Below, in pieces: positions 25,008 to 33,046 of a DNA stretch of 36,426 nt (its first letter is position 1; each line of letters begins with the position of its first letter). A model generated the notes under the pieces. That model worked only from the letters and a program-made list of their open reading frames with translations, did not search any database and was not told the origin of the DNA. This DNA is from an uncultured Caulobacter sp. Its GTDB lineage: Bacteria > Pseudomonadota > Alphaproteobacteria > Caulobacterales > Caulobacteraceae. Location: assembly GCF_947036865.1 (NCBI RefSeq), contig NZ_CAMQSF010000036.1:1-36426 (forward strand). The letters are read 5' to 3'. The translations under genes were made by a program, and so were the position numbers.

Positions 25008-26351
25008 ATGATCAGGGCTGCGGGGGCGGGCCTTTTCCTGACGGCGAGCTTGAGCCTGGCGAGCCAAGCCGCCGCCCAGCCCGGCGGACCGCCCGCGCGC
25101 GGACCGGGCGGCGAGCCGCCAGTGGCGTACATGGTCCGGCCTGGCGACACCCTGATCGGCCTGGCCCGCAGCTATATGAACCGACCGGGCGACTACCGCG
25201 CGGTGCAGAAGGCCAACCGCGTGGCCGAACCGCGGCATCTGCGCCAGGGCTCGCAGCTGAATATCGATCCGAACCTGCTGAAGGCGACCCCGATCGCCGC
25301 CACTTTGTCGGCGTTCACCGGATCCGTCGTGATCGAGACCAACGGCCAGCGGGCCGCCGCGCGGGTCGGCATGCCCCTGGCCGAGGGCCAGACGGTGATC
25401 ACCGGCCCCGGCGCCTTCGCCACGTTCGAGCTGGACGACGGCTCGCGCGTCACCCTGCCGTCCAACACGCGCGTGCGCATCGCCCGGCTCCGCCAGGTGC
25501 TGATCAACAACGCCCCCCAGCGCGTGTTCCAGCTGGATCAAGGCAAGGGCGTGATCTCGGCCACGCCGACCCAGACCCCCGGCGCGCGGTTCGAGGTGCG
25601 CACGCCGGTCTCGGTCTCGGCCGTGCGCGGCACCGAGTTCCGGGTCGGCGCCAGCCAGGACAAGGCTCAGACCGAGGTCCTGAAGGGCGCCGTCGGCGTG
25701 GCGGCGGGGCAGACGGCGACGGACGCGCCGACGATCGCGGCCGGCTTTGGCGTCAGCGCCGGCGCCGGCGGCGTCGGGGGACCGATCGAGCTTCTGCCCG
25801 CGCCGGAGCTGACGGCCGGAGGCCAGCTGCAGCGCGAGCCTCTGGTGCGCTTTTCCGTCGAGCCGGTGAAGGGCGCGGCCTCGTACCACCTGATGCTGGC
25901 GCGCGACGCCGGCTTCATGGACGTGTTCGCCGAGGCCAACACCCAGACCACCACCCGCGAGCGGGCGATCGCGGACTTCGGCCAGGTGCCGAGCGGCGAC
26001 TATTTCGTCCGCCTGACGGCGATCGATCCGGACGGCCTGGAGGGCCTGCCCGCCGACTACGCGTTCCACCGCGACCTTGGCGGCCCGGACGCGCCGCCGG
26101 CCACGCCGCGCCAATATCTTTTCCGCTGGAGCGGCGCGGGCGAAGCCGTGCGCGGCTATCGCTTCCAGCTGTTCGCGGCCAAGGATCCGGCCACGCCGAT
26201 CGTCGACCGACCCGGCCTGTCCGAGCCGCGCGTCGTGCTGACCGACCTGTCCCCCGGCGCCTATGTCTGGCGGGTGACCACCGCGCGCCTCGAGAAGGGC
26301 GTGGCGACCGAGACGGTGGGGACGTCGCGATCGCTGCGGATCGGGCCGTGA
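25008..26351 (+). CDS. secreted LysM and FecR domain protein
   Basis: A 447-residue exported protein. The signal peptide (LFLTASLSLASQAAAQ, cleavage near residue 24) is followed by a LysM domain at about 40-87 (VRPGDTLIGLARSYMNRPGD), a FecR-type beta domain at about 100-225 (SVVIETNGQRAAARVGMPLA, then GSRVTLPSNTRVRI and SVSAVRGTEFRVG), and two fibronectin-III-like or YycO-like repeats at 280-445 (YHLMLARDAGFMDVFAEANT). LysM binds peptidoglycan, so the protein is probably held on the wall in the periplasm. The FecR domain here is not fused to an anti-sigma head. It lies between a regulator and a CHASE2 kinase gene and may present a signal to that kinase. Confidence 0.88.
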   Translation: MIRAAGAGLFLTASLSLASQAAAQPGGPPARGPGGEPPVAYMVRPGDTLIGLARSYMNRPGDYRAVQKANRVAEPRHLRQGSQLNIDPNLLKATPIAATLSAFTGSVVIETNGQRAAARVGMPLAEGQTVITGPGAFATFELDDGSRVTLPSNTRVRIARLRQVLINNAPQRVFQLDQGKGVISATPTQTPGARFEVRTPVSVSAVRGTEFRVGASQDKAQTEVLKGAVGVAAGQTATDAPTIAAGFGVSAGAGGVGGPIELLPAPELTAGGQLQREPLVRFSVEPVKGAASYHLMLARDAGFMDVFAEANTQTTTRERAIADFGQVPSGDYFVRLTAIDPDGLEGLPADYAFHRDLGGPDAPPATPRQYLFRWSGAGEAVRGYRFQLFAAKDPATPIVDRPGLSEPRVVLTDLSPGAYVWRVTTARLEKGVATETVGTSRSLRIGP

Positions 26352-26370
26352 TCCGGCCGGCGCGACGGAC

Positions 26371-28629
26371 ATGAGGCGCCTCTCGGGCCGGCTGCTCTCG
26401 TGGCTGCTGCTGTCCATCCTGGCCAGCCTGGCCTTCGTGGCGCTCGCGCTGTGGCCGCCGCGCCGGGTGGACAACGTGCTGTACGACGCGCTGGCGCGGA
26501 CGCGCGAGCGCCCGGCCGACGCCTCGATCCTGATGGTCGACATCGACGACCGCAGCCTCGCCGAGCTCGGCGCCTGGCCCTGGTCGCGCGAGATTCACGC
26601 GCGGATGGTCGACCGGCTGACCGCCGCGGGCGCGCGGGCGATCGTCTATGACGTGCTGTTCAGCCAACCCAGCGACGACCCGGCGCGCGATCAAGCGCTG
26701 GGCGCGGCCATCGCCCGCTCGGGGCGGGTCTATCTGCCCCAGTTCCTGATCGACGCGGGCCAGGGCGCCCCGCCGCGCGTCGAAGGCTCGATTCCGGAGA
26801 TCAGCCAGGGCGCGGCGGGCGTCGGCCTGGCGCACGTGCGCTTCGACGAGGACGGCGTGGTGCGCCGCATGGCGCCGTTCGAGGCGGACGGAACGGGCCT
26901 CGGCCCCGACCTGATGACGGTGGTCTATCGCGCGACGCTCGGCGACCGGCGACCCGATCCGACGCTTGGCGCCGACGAGACGATGCTGATCCCGTTCGCC
27001 GGCCCGCCTTCGCTCTACAAGCGCGTCAGCTTTTCCAGCGTGGTGGATGGCGAGGTTCCGGCCTCGCTGATCGCCGGCCGCACGGTGTTCGTCGGCCTCA
27101 CCGCGCCGGGACTGGGTCCGGCTTTCCCCACGCCGGTGACCCCCGACGCCGCGAGCATGACCGGGGTGCAGTTGCAGGCCAGCATCCTCGACGGCCTGCG
27201 GAGCGGTCAAATGATCCAGGCGGCCGGACCGGGAGGCCGCGTCGCCTTCGCCCTGACCCTGCTCTGGCTGCTGCTGGCCGGCCTCCTGGCGCTGCCGCCG
27301 CGCGCCAACCTGGCGCTGACGCTTGGCCTGGGCCTCGTGGGGCTGGCCTATTCGGCCGCGCTTTTCTGGCTGGGCCACGTCTGGCTGTCCCCGGTCGCGC
27401 CGGTCGTCGGCCTGCTGGTCGTGGCCTTGCTGTGGGGCTGGACGCAACTGGGCCGGGTCAATGACCTGCTCGGCCAGCAATTGGCCCGGGTGCGGTCGGT
27501 CGTCAGGGGCCGCGGGCGCGAACCGGTCGATTTCGAGAGCGACGTCGTGGCCCGCCAGGCCTCGAGCCTGGGCGAGGCGATCACCCGGATGGACGACCTG
27601 CGACGCTTTTCGGCCGACGCTCTGTTCAGCCTGCCGGACGCCACGCTGTTGGCCGACGCGCGCGGCCGGGTGATCGCCGCCAACGCCGCGGCGCGAACGC
27701 TGTTCAAGTCCGTCCACGCCGAGCTGGTCGGAACGTCTCTGGCCGACCTGATCAACACGCTGGAGCCCCTGGGCCAGCGCTTCGAGCTGGATTGGCCGCG
27801 CGAGACCGAGCGGGACGCGCCGATCGACCTGCACCTGTCCGACGGACGCGCCTTTCAGCTGCAGACGGTCTTCCGCCGCGACGAGGCGGGCGCGAGCGCG
27901 GGCTGGATCGTGCGGCTGGCGGATATTTCGATCCTGACCGCCGCCATGCGCCAGCGCGAGCAGGCGCTGCAGCTGCTGACCCACGACATGCGCTCGCCGC
28001 AGACCTCGATCCTGGCGCTGCTGGCCACCACGCCGGAGCTGCCGCGCGAAGTCTCCGACCGCATCGCGGCCTATGCGCGCCGCACCCTGGCCCTGGCCGA
28101 CGGCTTCGTGCAGTTGGCGCGCGCCGAGGTCACGCCGGTCTCGCTGGAGCCGGTCGACCTCGTCGATATCGCGGTCGAGGCGATCGACGAGGTCTGGCCG
28201 CAATCGGTGCAACGCAAGATCCGCATCGAGCAGTTCGGCGACGACGCCCCGCTGATGGTGATGGGCGATCGGAGCGTCCTGGCCCGCGCCCTGGTCAACT
28301 TGCTGGGCAACGCGGTGAAGTACGGTCCGGAAGGATCGACCATCACCGTCACCCTGGCCGAAAAGCCGTCGGCGAACGGCCCGAGCGCCGTCGTGACTAT
28401 CGCCGACCAGGGGCCGGGCTTCTCGCGCGAGGAAGCCGCCACCGCGTTCCGCCCCTTCCAGCGCTTCGAGCGCCCCGGGCACGATCTGGCGGTCAGCGGC
28501 GTGGGCCTGGGCCTGGCCTTCGTCCAAGCCGCCGTCGCCCGTCACGGCGGCGAGGTCTCGTGCCGTAGCGAAACGGGCGTCGGCGCGGAGTTCACGGTCC
28601 GCCTGCCGAAGCTGGGCCTCGTCCCATAG
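26371..28629 (+). CDS. CHASE2 domain sensor histidine kinase
   Basis: A 752-residue membrane kinase. An N-terminal helix (about 10-30) is followed by a periplasmic CHASE2 domain (about 35-285; DASILMVDIDDRSLAELGAW and GARAIVYDVLFSQPS are typical), then three closely spaced helices (290-365), a linker, a PAS-like domain (about 410-520; LPDATLLADARGRVIAANAA) and the kinase core. The phospho-acceptor is His538 in THDMRSPQ. The ATPase has the N box NLLGNAVKYGPEGS, the G1 box IADQGPGFS, and the G2 box SGVGLGLAFV. It should sense an envelope signal and phosphorylate the OmpR-type regulator encoded two genes upstream. The start lies 19 nt after the LysM-FecR stop. Confidence 0.94.
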   Translation: MRRLSGRLLSWLLLSILASLAFVALALWPPRRVDNVLYDALARTRERPADASILMVDIDDRSLAELGAWPWSREIHARMVDRLTAAGARAIVYDVLFSQPSDDPARDQALGAAIARSGRVYLPQFLIDAGQGAPPRVEGSIPEISQGAAGVGLAHVRFDEDGVVRRMAPFEADGTGLGPDLMTVVYRATLGDRRPDPTLGADETMLIPFAGPPSLYKRVSFSSVVDGEVPASLIAGRTVFVGLTAPGLGPAFPTPVTPDAASMTGVQLQASILDGLRSGQMIQAAGPGGRVAFALTLLWLLLAGLLALPPRANLALTLGLGLVGLAYSAALFWLGHVWLSPVAPVVGLLVVALLWGWTQLGRVNDLLGQQLARVRSVVRGRGREPVDFESDVVARQASSLGEAITRMDDLRRFSADALFSLPDATLLADARGRVIAANAAARTLFKSVHAELVGTSLADLINTLEPLGQRFELDWPRETERDAPIDLHLSDGRAFQLQTVFRRDEAGASAGWIVRLADISILTAAMRQREQALQLLTHDMRSPQTSILALLATTPELPREVSDRIAAYARRTLALADGFVQLARAEVTPVSLEPVDLVDIAVEAIDEVWPQSVQRKIRIEQFGDDAPLMVMGDRSVLARALVNLLGNAVKYGPEGSTITVTLAEKPSANGPSAVVTIADQGPGFSREEAATAFRPFQRFERPGHDLAVSGVGLGLAFVQAAVARHGGEVSCRSETGVGAEFTVRLPKLGLVP

Positions 28630-28875
28630 GGCCGGACGCGCGCGGCCAACCCCCGCGACATTTCGCCACATCTGACGCCGTCCCCGAAGCGGGGCCTGGA
28701 CGGGACGCGACGCCGCGCCGGCGAACCGACGAAAAAACATCGTTGTTTCAACGCTCGTCGCGCGCCGCGCGCGGGCGCGCCGGGACGCCTTGGCGGAGGC
28801 GAGAAAGCCGCCCGCAACTAACGATCGTTTTTCCGCCAAAAAGATGGATAGTGCTGCGCCGTAAAGGGAAGGCGC
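28630..28875. other. intergenic region before the ECF sigma gene
   Basis: A 246-bp gap without a convincing gene. It holds a hairpin CCCCG-AAG-CGGGG (28682-28694) nested in CCGTCC/GGACGG (28678-28703) that may end the kinase operon, though no U-run follows, and a palindrome AACGATCGTT (28820-28829) with an AT-rich stretch after it, about 47 bp upstream of the sigma gene. The latter part is the likely promoter region. No clear -35/-10 was fixed. Confidence 0.5.
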
Positions 28876-29427
28876 TTGGCGGACGTAGGTGGTGATCTTT
28901 TGGGCGTAGGCGACTCGGACAAGGCCGGCTTGCTGGGCCTGTACGAGGAAAAGCGCGCCAATCTGGTGCGCTTCTTCGCCGCGCGCCTCAACTCGCGCGC
29001 CGAGGCCGAGGACCTTGTCCAGGATCTCTATATCCGGCTGGCCGGCATGGAGAGCGTCGGCCCGATCGACAACCCGTCGGCCCTGCTGCACCGCATCGGT
29101 TCGAACCTGATGCTCGACCGCCTGCGCAGCCAGAAGCGGGCGACGACGCGCGACAACGACTGGCGCAGCGCCCACACGATCAGCGTGGCCGGTCATGAAA
29201 TCGCCGACGAACCGCCGGCCGACGAGGTGGTCGCCAGCCGTCAACGCCTGAAGGCGCTGGTCGAGGCGGTCGAGGACCTGCCGGAGAAGACCCGTCAGGC
29301 GTTTCGGCTGCACAAGCTGGAAGGGCACAGCCACGCGGAGACGGCGCGCCGGATGGGCATCAGCGTCAGCACCGTCGAGAAGCACATCAGCGCCGCCTTG
29401 AAGACCCTGACGAGGCGGTTACGGTGA
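28876..29427 (+). CDS. FecI-like ECF sigma factor
   Basis: A 183-residue ECF sigma factor of the FecI group. Region 2 (about 18-85) reads YEEKRANLVRFFAARLNSRA then EAEDLVQDLYIRLA; PSALLHRIGSNLMLDRLRSQ completes it. Region 4 (about 125-180) has LPEKTRQAFRLHKLEGHSHA and the helix-turn-helix ETARRMGISVSTVEKHISAA. The start is taken as TTG at 28876, with GGGAAGG about 3-8 nt upstream, since no ATG or GTG precedes region 2 in frame. It heads a cell-surface signalling cassette with fecR (86 nt on) and a TonB-dependent receptor. Release by the FecR protein upon receptor signalling is the established mode for this family. Confidence 0.93.
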   Translation: MADVGGDLLGVGDSDKAGLLGLYEEKRANLVRFFAARLNSRAEAEDLVQDLYIRLAGMESVGPIDNPSALLHRIGSNLMLDRLRSQKRATTRDNDWRSAHTISVAGHEIADEPPADEVVASRQRLKALVEAVEDLPEKTRQAFRLHKLEGHSHAETARRMGISVSTVEKHISAALKTLTRRLR

Positions 29428-29512
29428 TTTATTCAGTCGATCATAGGGGATGGCGCCGAGCCGCGACGTCTCCACCCAAGGGGATGATGGATCCTCGTCG
29501 GAGCAAAGCCGG

Positions 29513-30490
29513 ATGAGCCGGTCAGCGCAGCACCTGCAAGAGGCGGCCGATTGGCTGGCCCGACTGCAGCGGCCGGAGGTCGAGGAGGCCGACTGGTTGG
29601 CGTTCGACGCCTGGCTCGGGGAGCCGGGCGCGGCGCAGGCGTATGACGCCGTCCAGGCCATCGACGAGGAAATCTTCCAGCGGGGTTCGGCCATCCGGGG
29701 GGAATCGGCCGAGCCCAGGCGCGCCGCGGCGAGGCGGACGTTCACGATCGACTGGCGTTGGCTGGGCGGTCTGGGCGCCGCGGGCGCCGCGGCGGCCGTC
29801 GCCCTGGTCATCGCGCCCTGGGGCGAGCTTCTGCCGCCGTCCGACACGCTCTATGCCACCGCCAAGGGCGAGAGCCGCGCCATCCAGTTGGCCGACGGCA
29901 GCCATATCGACCTGAACACCGACTCCCACCTGTCGGTGCGACTCGACAAGGACGCGCGTCGCGTCACGGTCCACGACGGCCAGGCCCTGTTCGACGTGGC
30001 GCACGACGCTCAGCGTCCGTTCCTGATCACCGCCGGGGACGAGACGGTGCGCGTGGTCGGGACCAAGTTCGATGTCCGTCGTCGCGACGGCCAGCTGACC
30101 GTCACCGTGCTGCGCGGCCTGGTCGAGGTCTCGACGGACGGCGACGATAGCCCGGTCCGTCTACGTCCCGGCCAGATGCTCGAGCATGTCGAGGGCGCCT
30201 CGGGCGTCGTCGTGCATGCCGTGGCGGCCGAGGATCAGGTGGGCTGGCGGTCGGGGCGGCTGATTTATCGCGACCAGCCGCTGGAGCGCATCGTCGGCGA
30301 CATGAACCACTATTTCGAGCGGCCGCTTCGCCTCGAGGGTGAAAACACGGCCAACCTGCGGTTCTCGGGCGTATTGATCGTGGATGGTCAGGATGCGATG
30401 GTTCGTCGTCTGACCAGCCTCATGCCGATTTCGGCGACGCCGACCGATGATGCCATTGTCCTGCGCGGAAGGCCGTCCGCACCGCATTAG
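29513..30490 (+). CDS. FecR-like anti-sigma regulator
   Basis: A 325-residue FecR-family protein. A cytoplasmic DUF4880-type head (about 1-60; EAADWLARLQRPEVEEADWL, then FDAWLGEPGAAQAYD) carries the sigma-binding part. One membrane helix follows near 78-100 (LGGLGAAGAAAAVALVIAPW), then the periplasmic FecR domain (105-220; ESRAIQLADGSHIDLNTDSH, VRVVGTKFDVRR) and a C-terminal DUF4974/STN-like domain (250-320; RLIYRDQPLERIVGDMNHYF). It should hold the adjacent ECF factor until the TonB receptor signals. The ATG at 29513 is preferred because GGAG lies 9 nt upstream; another ATG at 29450 touches its only purine-rich stretch. Confidence 0.92.
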   Translation: MSRSAQHLQEAADWLARLQRPEVEEADWLAFDAWLGEPGAAQAYDAVQAIDEEIFQRGSAIRGESAEPRRAAARRTFTIDWRWLGGLGAAGAAAAVALVIAPWGELLPPSDTLYATAKGESRAIQLADGSHIDLNTDSHLSVRLDKDARRVTVHDGQALFDVAHDAQRPFLITAGDETVRVVGTKFDVRRRDGQLTVTVLRGLVEVSTDGDDSPVRLRPGQMLEHVEGASGVVVHAVAAEDQVGWRSGRLIYRDQPLERIVGDMNHYFERPLRLEGENTANLRFSGVLIVDGQDAMVRRLTSLMPISATPTDDAIVLRGRPSAPH

Positions 30491-30497
30491 CGCTTTT

Positions 30498-30511
30498 GAT
30501 CGGGCCCGATC
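30498..30511. repeat. 14-bp perfect palindrome between fecR and receptor genes
   Basis: GATCGGGCCCGATC reads the same on both strands. It starts 8 nt after the fecR stop codon and ends directly before the candidate CTG start of the receptor gene, so it fills the space where a ribosome binding site is expected. No separate Shine-Dalgarno sequence is visible. Confidence 0.7.
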
Positions 30512-32917
30512 CTGAGACGGGCCTCGCTCCTTTTCGCCGCCAGCATCCTAGGCCTGGGCGTCCTCGGCTCCCCCGCGACAGCGGCTGAAACGCGCGCGCG
30601 TCTGAACATCCGCAAGGCCACCCTCGCCGAGACCCTGATCGAGCTTGGCGCCCGCATGGGCGTCTCGATCGGGGGCGTCGACGCCTGCAAGGGTCCGGGC
30701 GTCCCCCTGGTGGGCGCCTTCACCGTCCGCGAGGCCCTGGATCTGGCGTCGCGCGGGACGAACTGCGCCTATGTCCTGGTCGACGCGCGCACCGTGCGGT
30801 TTTCGCCCGCTCGCCCGCCGACGCCCCCGCGCGCGGCTCCGCCGCCGCCGCCCAGGATCAGCGCGCCGGAGCCGATCGCGCCCCTGGCCCCGCTGATCAT
30901 CAGCGCCGGCAAGCGCTCGCCGCGCCTGGGCAGCCTGCCGGGCGGCGTCAGCGTGATCGGCTCGCCGCAACTGCAAGACACCGGTGTCGGGGAGACCGGC
31001 TCGGTGGCGCGCCAGACGGCGGGCTTCATCACCACCAATCTCGGCGCGGCGCGGAACAAGATCCTGCTGCGCGGCCTCTCGGACGGGACCTTCACCGGTC
31101 GCACCCAGTCGACGGTCGGCACCTATCTCGACGACGTGCCCGTCAACTACAACGCGCCCGACCCCGATCTTCGCCTGATCGACGTCGATCGCGTGGAGGT
31201 GCTGCGCGGACCCCAGGGCGCGTTGTACGGCGGCGGCTCGCTGTCCGGCATCTATCGGATCGTCACGCGCCAGCCCGAGTTGGCCGTCTACAGCGGCATG
31301 GCCGAGGCGACCGTGGCCACCACCGAGGCCGGCTCGGAGAGCTACCGGCTCGAGGGCGTCGTCAATATTCCGACCAGCCAGCAGTCGGCGCTGCGCGCGG
31401 CGATCTATCACGATGTCGATGGCGGATATCTGGATGACGTCAATCTGCGCCTGTCGAACGTCGACAAGACCACGCGCCGGGGCGGCCGCGCGGCTTGGCG
31501 CCTCGATCTCGGCGATTGGCGGATCAAGCTCGGCGCGGCGATCCAGAACGTGTCGTCCAAGGACACGCAATACGTCACCCTGGCCCCTGGCGGTCCTCGA
31601 CGCGCCAACCAGGTGCGCGAGAGCCACCGCAACCGGCTGAGCCAGTCGTCGATGAAGATCGAGGGCTCCGGCGACTGGGGCCAGTTCGAGTCGGTGACGG
31701 GCTACCTCACGCACCGCTACGCCAGCCGCTACGACGCGACCGTGGCCCTGACCCAGTTCGCCGACGAGGACAAGGCGATCCAGCTCGGCGTCTACGACGA
31801 GTCCGCCATGGTGCGCATGGCCGTCGAGGACATGATCTATACCGCGCCGGCGATCGGTCGGCTGCGCTGGATGCTGGGCCTGTTCACCGCCACCAGCATC
31901 GAGCTGGGCGACTCCGACCTTCGGGCGCGATCCAACAACGTCACGCGCAGCGTCTATGACGAGCAGCGCAAGGATCGCGTCAACGAATACGCCGCCTATG
32001 GCGAGGCCAGCTACGACCTGGGCGCGGGCTGGAAGGTCTCCCTGGGCGGGCGCTCGTTCAAGACCACGGTCCATACGCGGTCCTATGTCCTGTCGCCGCC
32101 GCCGGGGCAGTCGCGGAATCTCGATCGCACCGCGACATTCCAGGGCTTCTCGCCCAAGGTCTCGATCCAGCGCGACCTGTCGCGCGGCGGCCTGATCTAT
32201 GCGCTGACCTCCGAGGGCTATCGAGCGGGCGGTTTCAATTCCGGGGGTCTCGGTATCCCTTCGGAGAGCCGCAAGGTGTTCCGGCCCGATCACCTGCGCA
32301 ACTACGAGATCGGCGCCACGCTCAATCCCTGGAGCGGTCGCGTCAATCTGCGGACGGCCCTGTTCTACGAGGACTGGCGCAACATCCAGACGGACCAGTA
32401 CTTCTCGTCGGGCCTGTCCTACACCGCCAATATCGGCGACGGGCGCAATCGCGGGCTCGAGATCGAGACCGCCTGGCGGGCCACGCCGCGCCTGACGGTC
32501 TCGGCGAACGCGCTGTTCAACGAACCCAAGCTGACGCGCATCGCGCCCGGCTATGGCATCACCGACTCGGCCGGCCTGCCGGGCGTGCCCGACGTCTCCT
32601 ATGGAAGCCTGGTCACCTATCGCCGCCCCGTGCTGTCCAACACCACCCTGATGCTGACCGCCGAGACCGGCTATATCGGTCGCTCGCGCCTGACGTTCGA
32701 TCCGCGCTACTCGCCGTCGATGGGGGGCTATTACACCGGCAAGCTGTCGGCGCAGCTGTTCACCGATCGCTGGCGCGCGGCGTTGTTCGTCAGCAATCCT
32801 TGGAACAGCTCGAGCGACACCTTCGCCTACGGCAACCCGTTCAGCTTCGGTCAGGTGCGTCAGGTGACGCCGCAGCGCCCGCGCACGTGGAGTCTGTCGC
32901 TCTCCGCCAACTTCTAG
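30512..32917 (+). CDS. TonB-dependent outer-membrane receptor with STN signalling domain (unusual start)
   Basis: About 801 residues: signal peptide (RRASLLFAASILGLGVLGSP, cleavage near ATAA), STN domain (about 30-95; LNIRKATLAETLIELGARMG and VREALDLASRGTNCAYVL), Pro-rich linker, plug domain (about 140-260; NKILLRGLSDGTFTGRTQST, LIDVDRVEVLRGPQGALYGG) and a 22-strand-type barrel ending SLSLSANF with the terminal Phe required for assembly. The STN domain would pass ligand occupancy to the FecR protein. The frame lacks ATG, GTG or TTG before 30656, and starting there would remove the signal peptide and half of STN, so I propose CTG at 30512 (ATC at 30509 is adjacent). The ligand, probably a siderophore or glycan, is unknown. 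Confidence 0.88.
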   Translation: MRRASLLFAASILGLGVLGSPATAAETRARLNIRKATLAETLIELGARMGVSIGGVDACKGPGVPLVGAFTVREALDLASRGTNCAYVLVDARTVRFSPARPPTPPRAAPPPPPRISAPEPIAPLAPLIISAGKRSPRLGSLPGGVSVIGSPQLQDTGVGETGSVARQTAGFITTNLGAARNKILLRGLSDGTFTGRTQSTVGTYLDDVPVNYNAPDPDLRLIDVDRVEVLRGPQGALYGGGSLSGIYRIVTRQPELAVYSGMAEATVATTEAGSESYRLEGVVNIPTSQQSALRAAIYHDVDGGYLDDVNLRLSNVDKTTRRGGRAAWRLDLGDWRIKLGAAIQNVSSKDTQYVTLAPGGPRRANQVRESHRNRLSQSSMKIEGSGDWGQFESVTGYLTHRYASRYDATVALTQFADEDKAIQLGVYDESAMVRMAVEDMIYTAPAIGRLRWMLGLFTATSIELGDSDLRARSNNVTRSVYDEQRKDRVNEYAAYGEASYDLGAGWKVSLGGRSFKTTVHTRSYVLSPPPGQSRNLDRTATFQGFSPKVSIQRDLSRGGLIYALTSEGYRAGGFNSGGLGIPSESRKVFRPDHLRNYEIGATLNPWSGRVNLRTALFYEDWRNIQTDQYFSSGLSYTANIGDGRNRGLEIETAWRATPRLTVSANALFNEPKLTRIAPGYGITDSAGLPGVPDVSYGSLVTYRRPVLSNTTLMLTAETGYIGRSRLTFDPRYSPSMGGYYTGKLSAQLFTDRWRAALFVSNPWNSSSDTFAYGNPFSFGQVRQVTPQRPRTWSLSLSANF

Positions 32918-32939
32918 TCTCCGAGGCGGAGACGTCTTT
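32917..32939 (+). terminator. intrinsic terminator of the receptor gene
   Basis: GTCTCCG (32917-32923) pairs with CGGAGAC (32927-32933) around an AGG loop and is followed by GTCTTT. The stem starts with the last base of the receptor stop codon. The U-tract is short, so efficiency may be modest. Confidence 0.7.
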
Positions 32940-33046
32940 GCAAACCTTACACATTTCTTAGCAAACGGGCGGGGGGAGGCTCCCCCTGGCGCCGTCATCC
33001 CATCGAGGCGGCCGCGGGGCGCGGCTGTTCGATCGAGGATGATGTG

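Noticed and set aside
25915..29385. Very long open frame (1156 codons) on the minus strand across the sensor and sigma genes
   Set aside because: It is Arg/Gln/Gly/His-rich low-complexity sequence with no domain, lies opposite three well-supported genes, and arises from the lack of stop codons in high-GC antisense frames.
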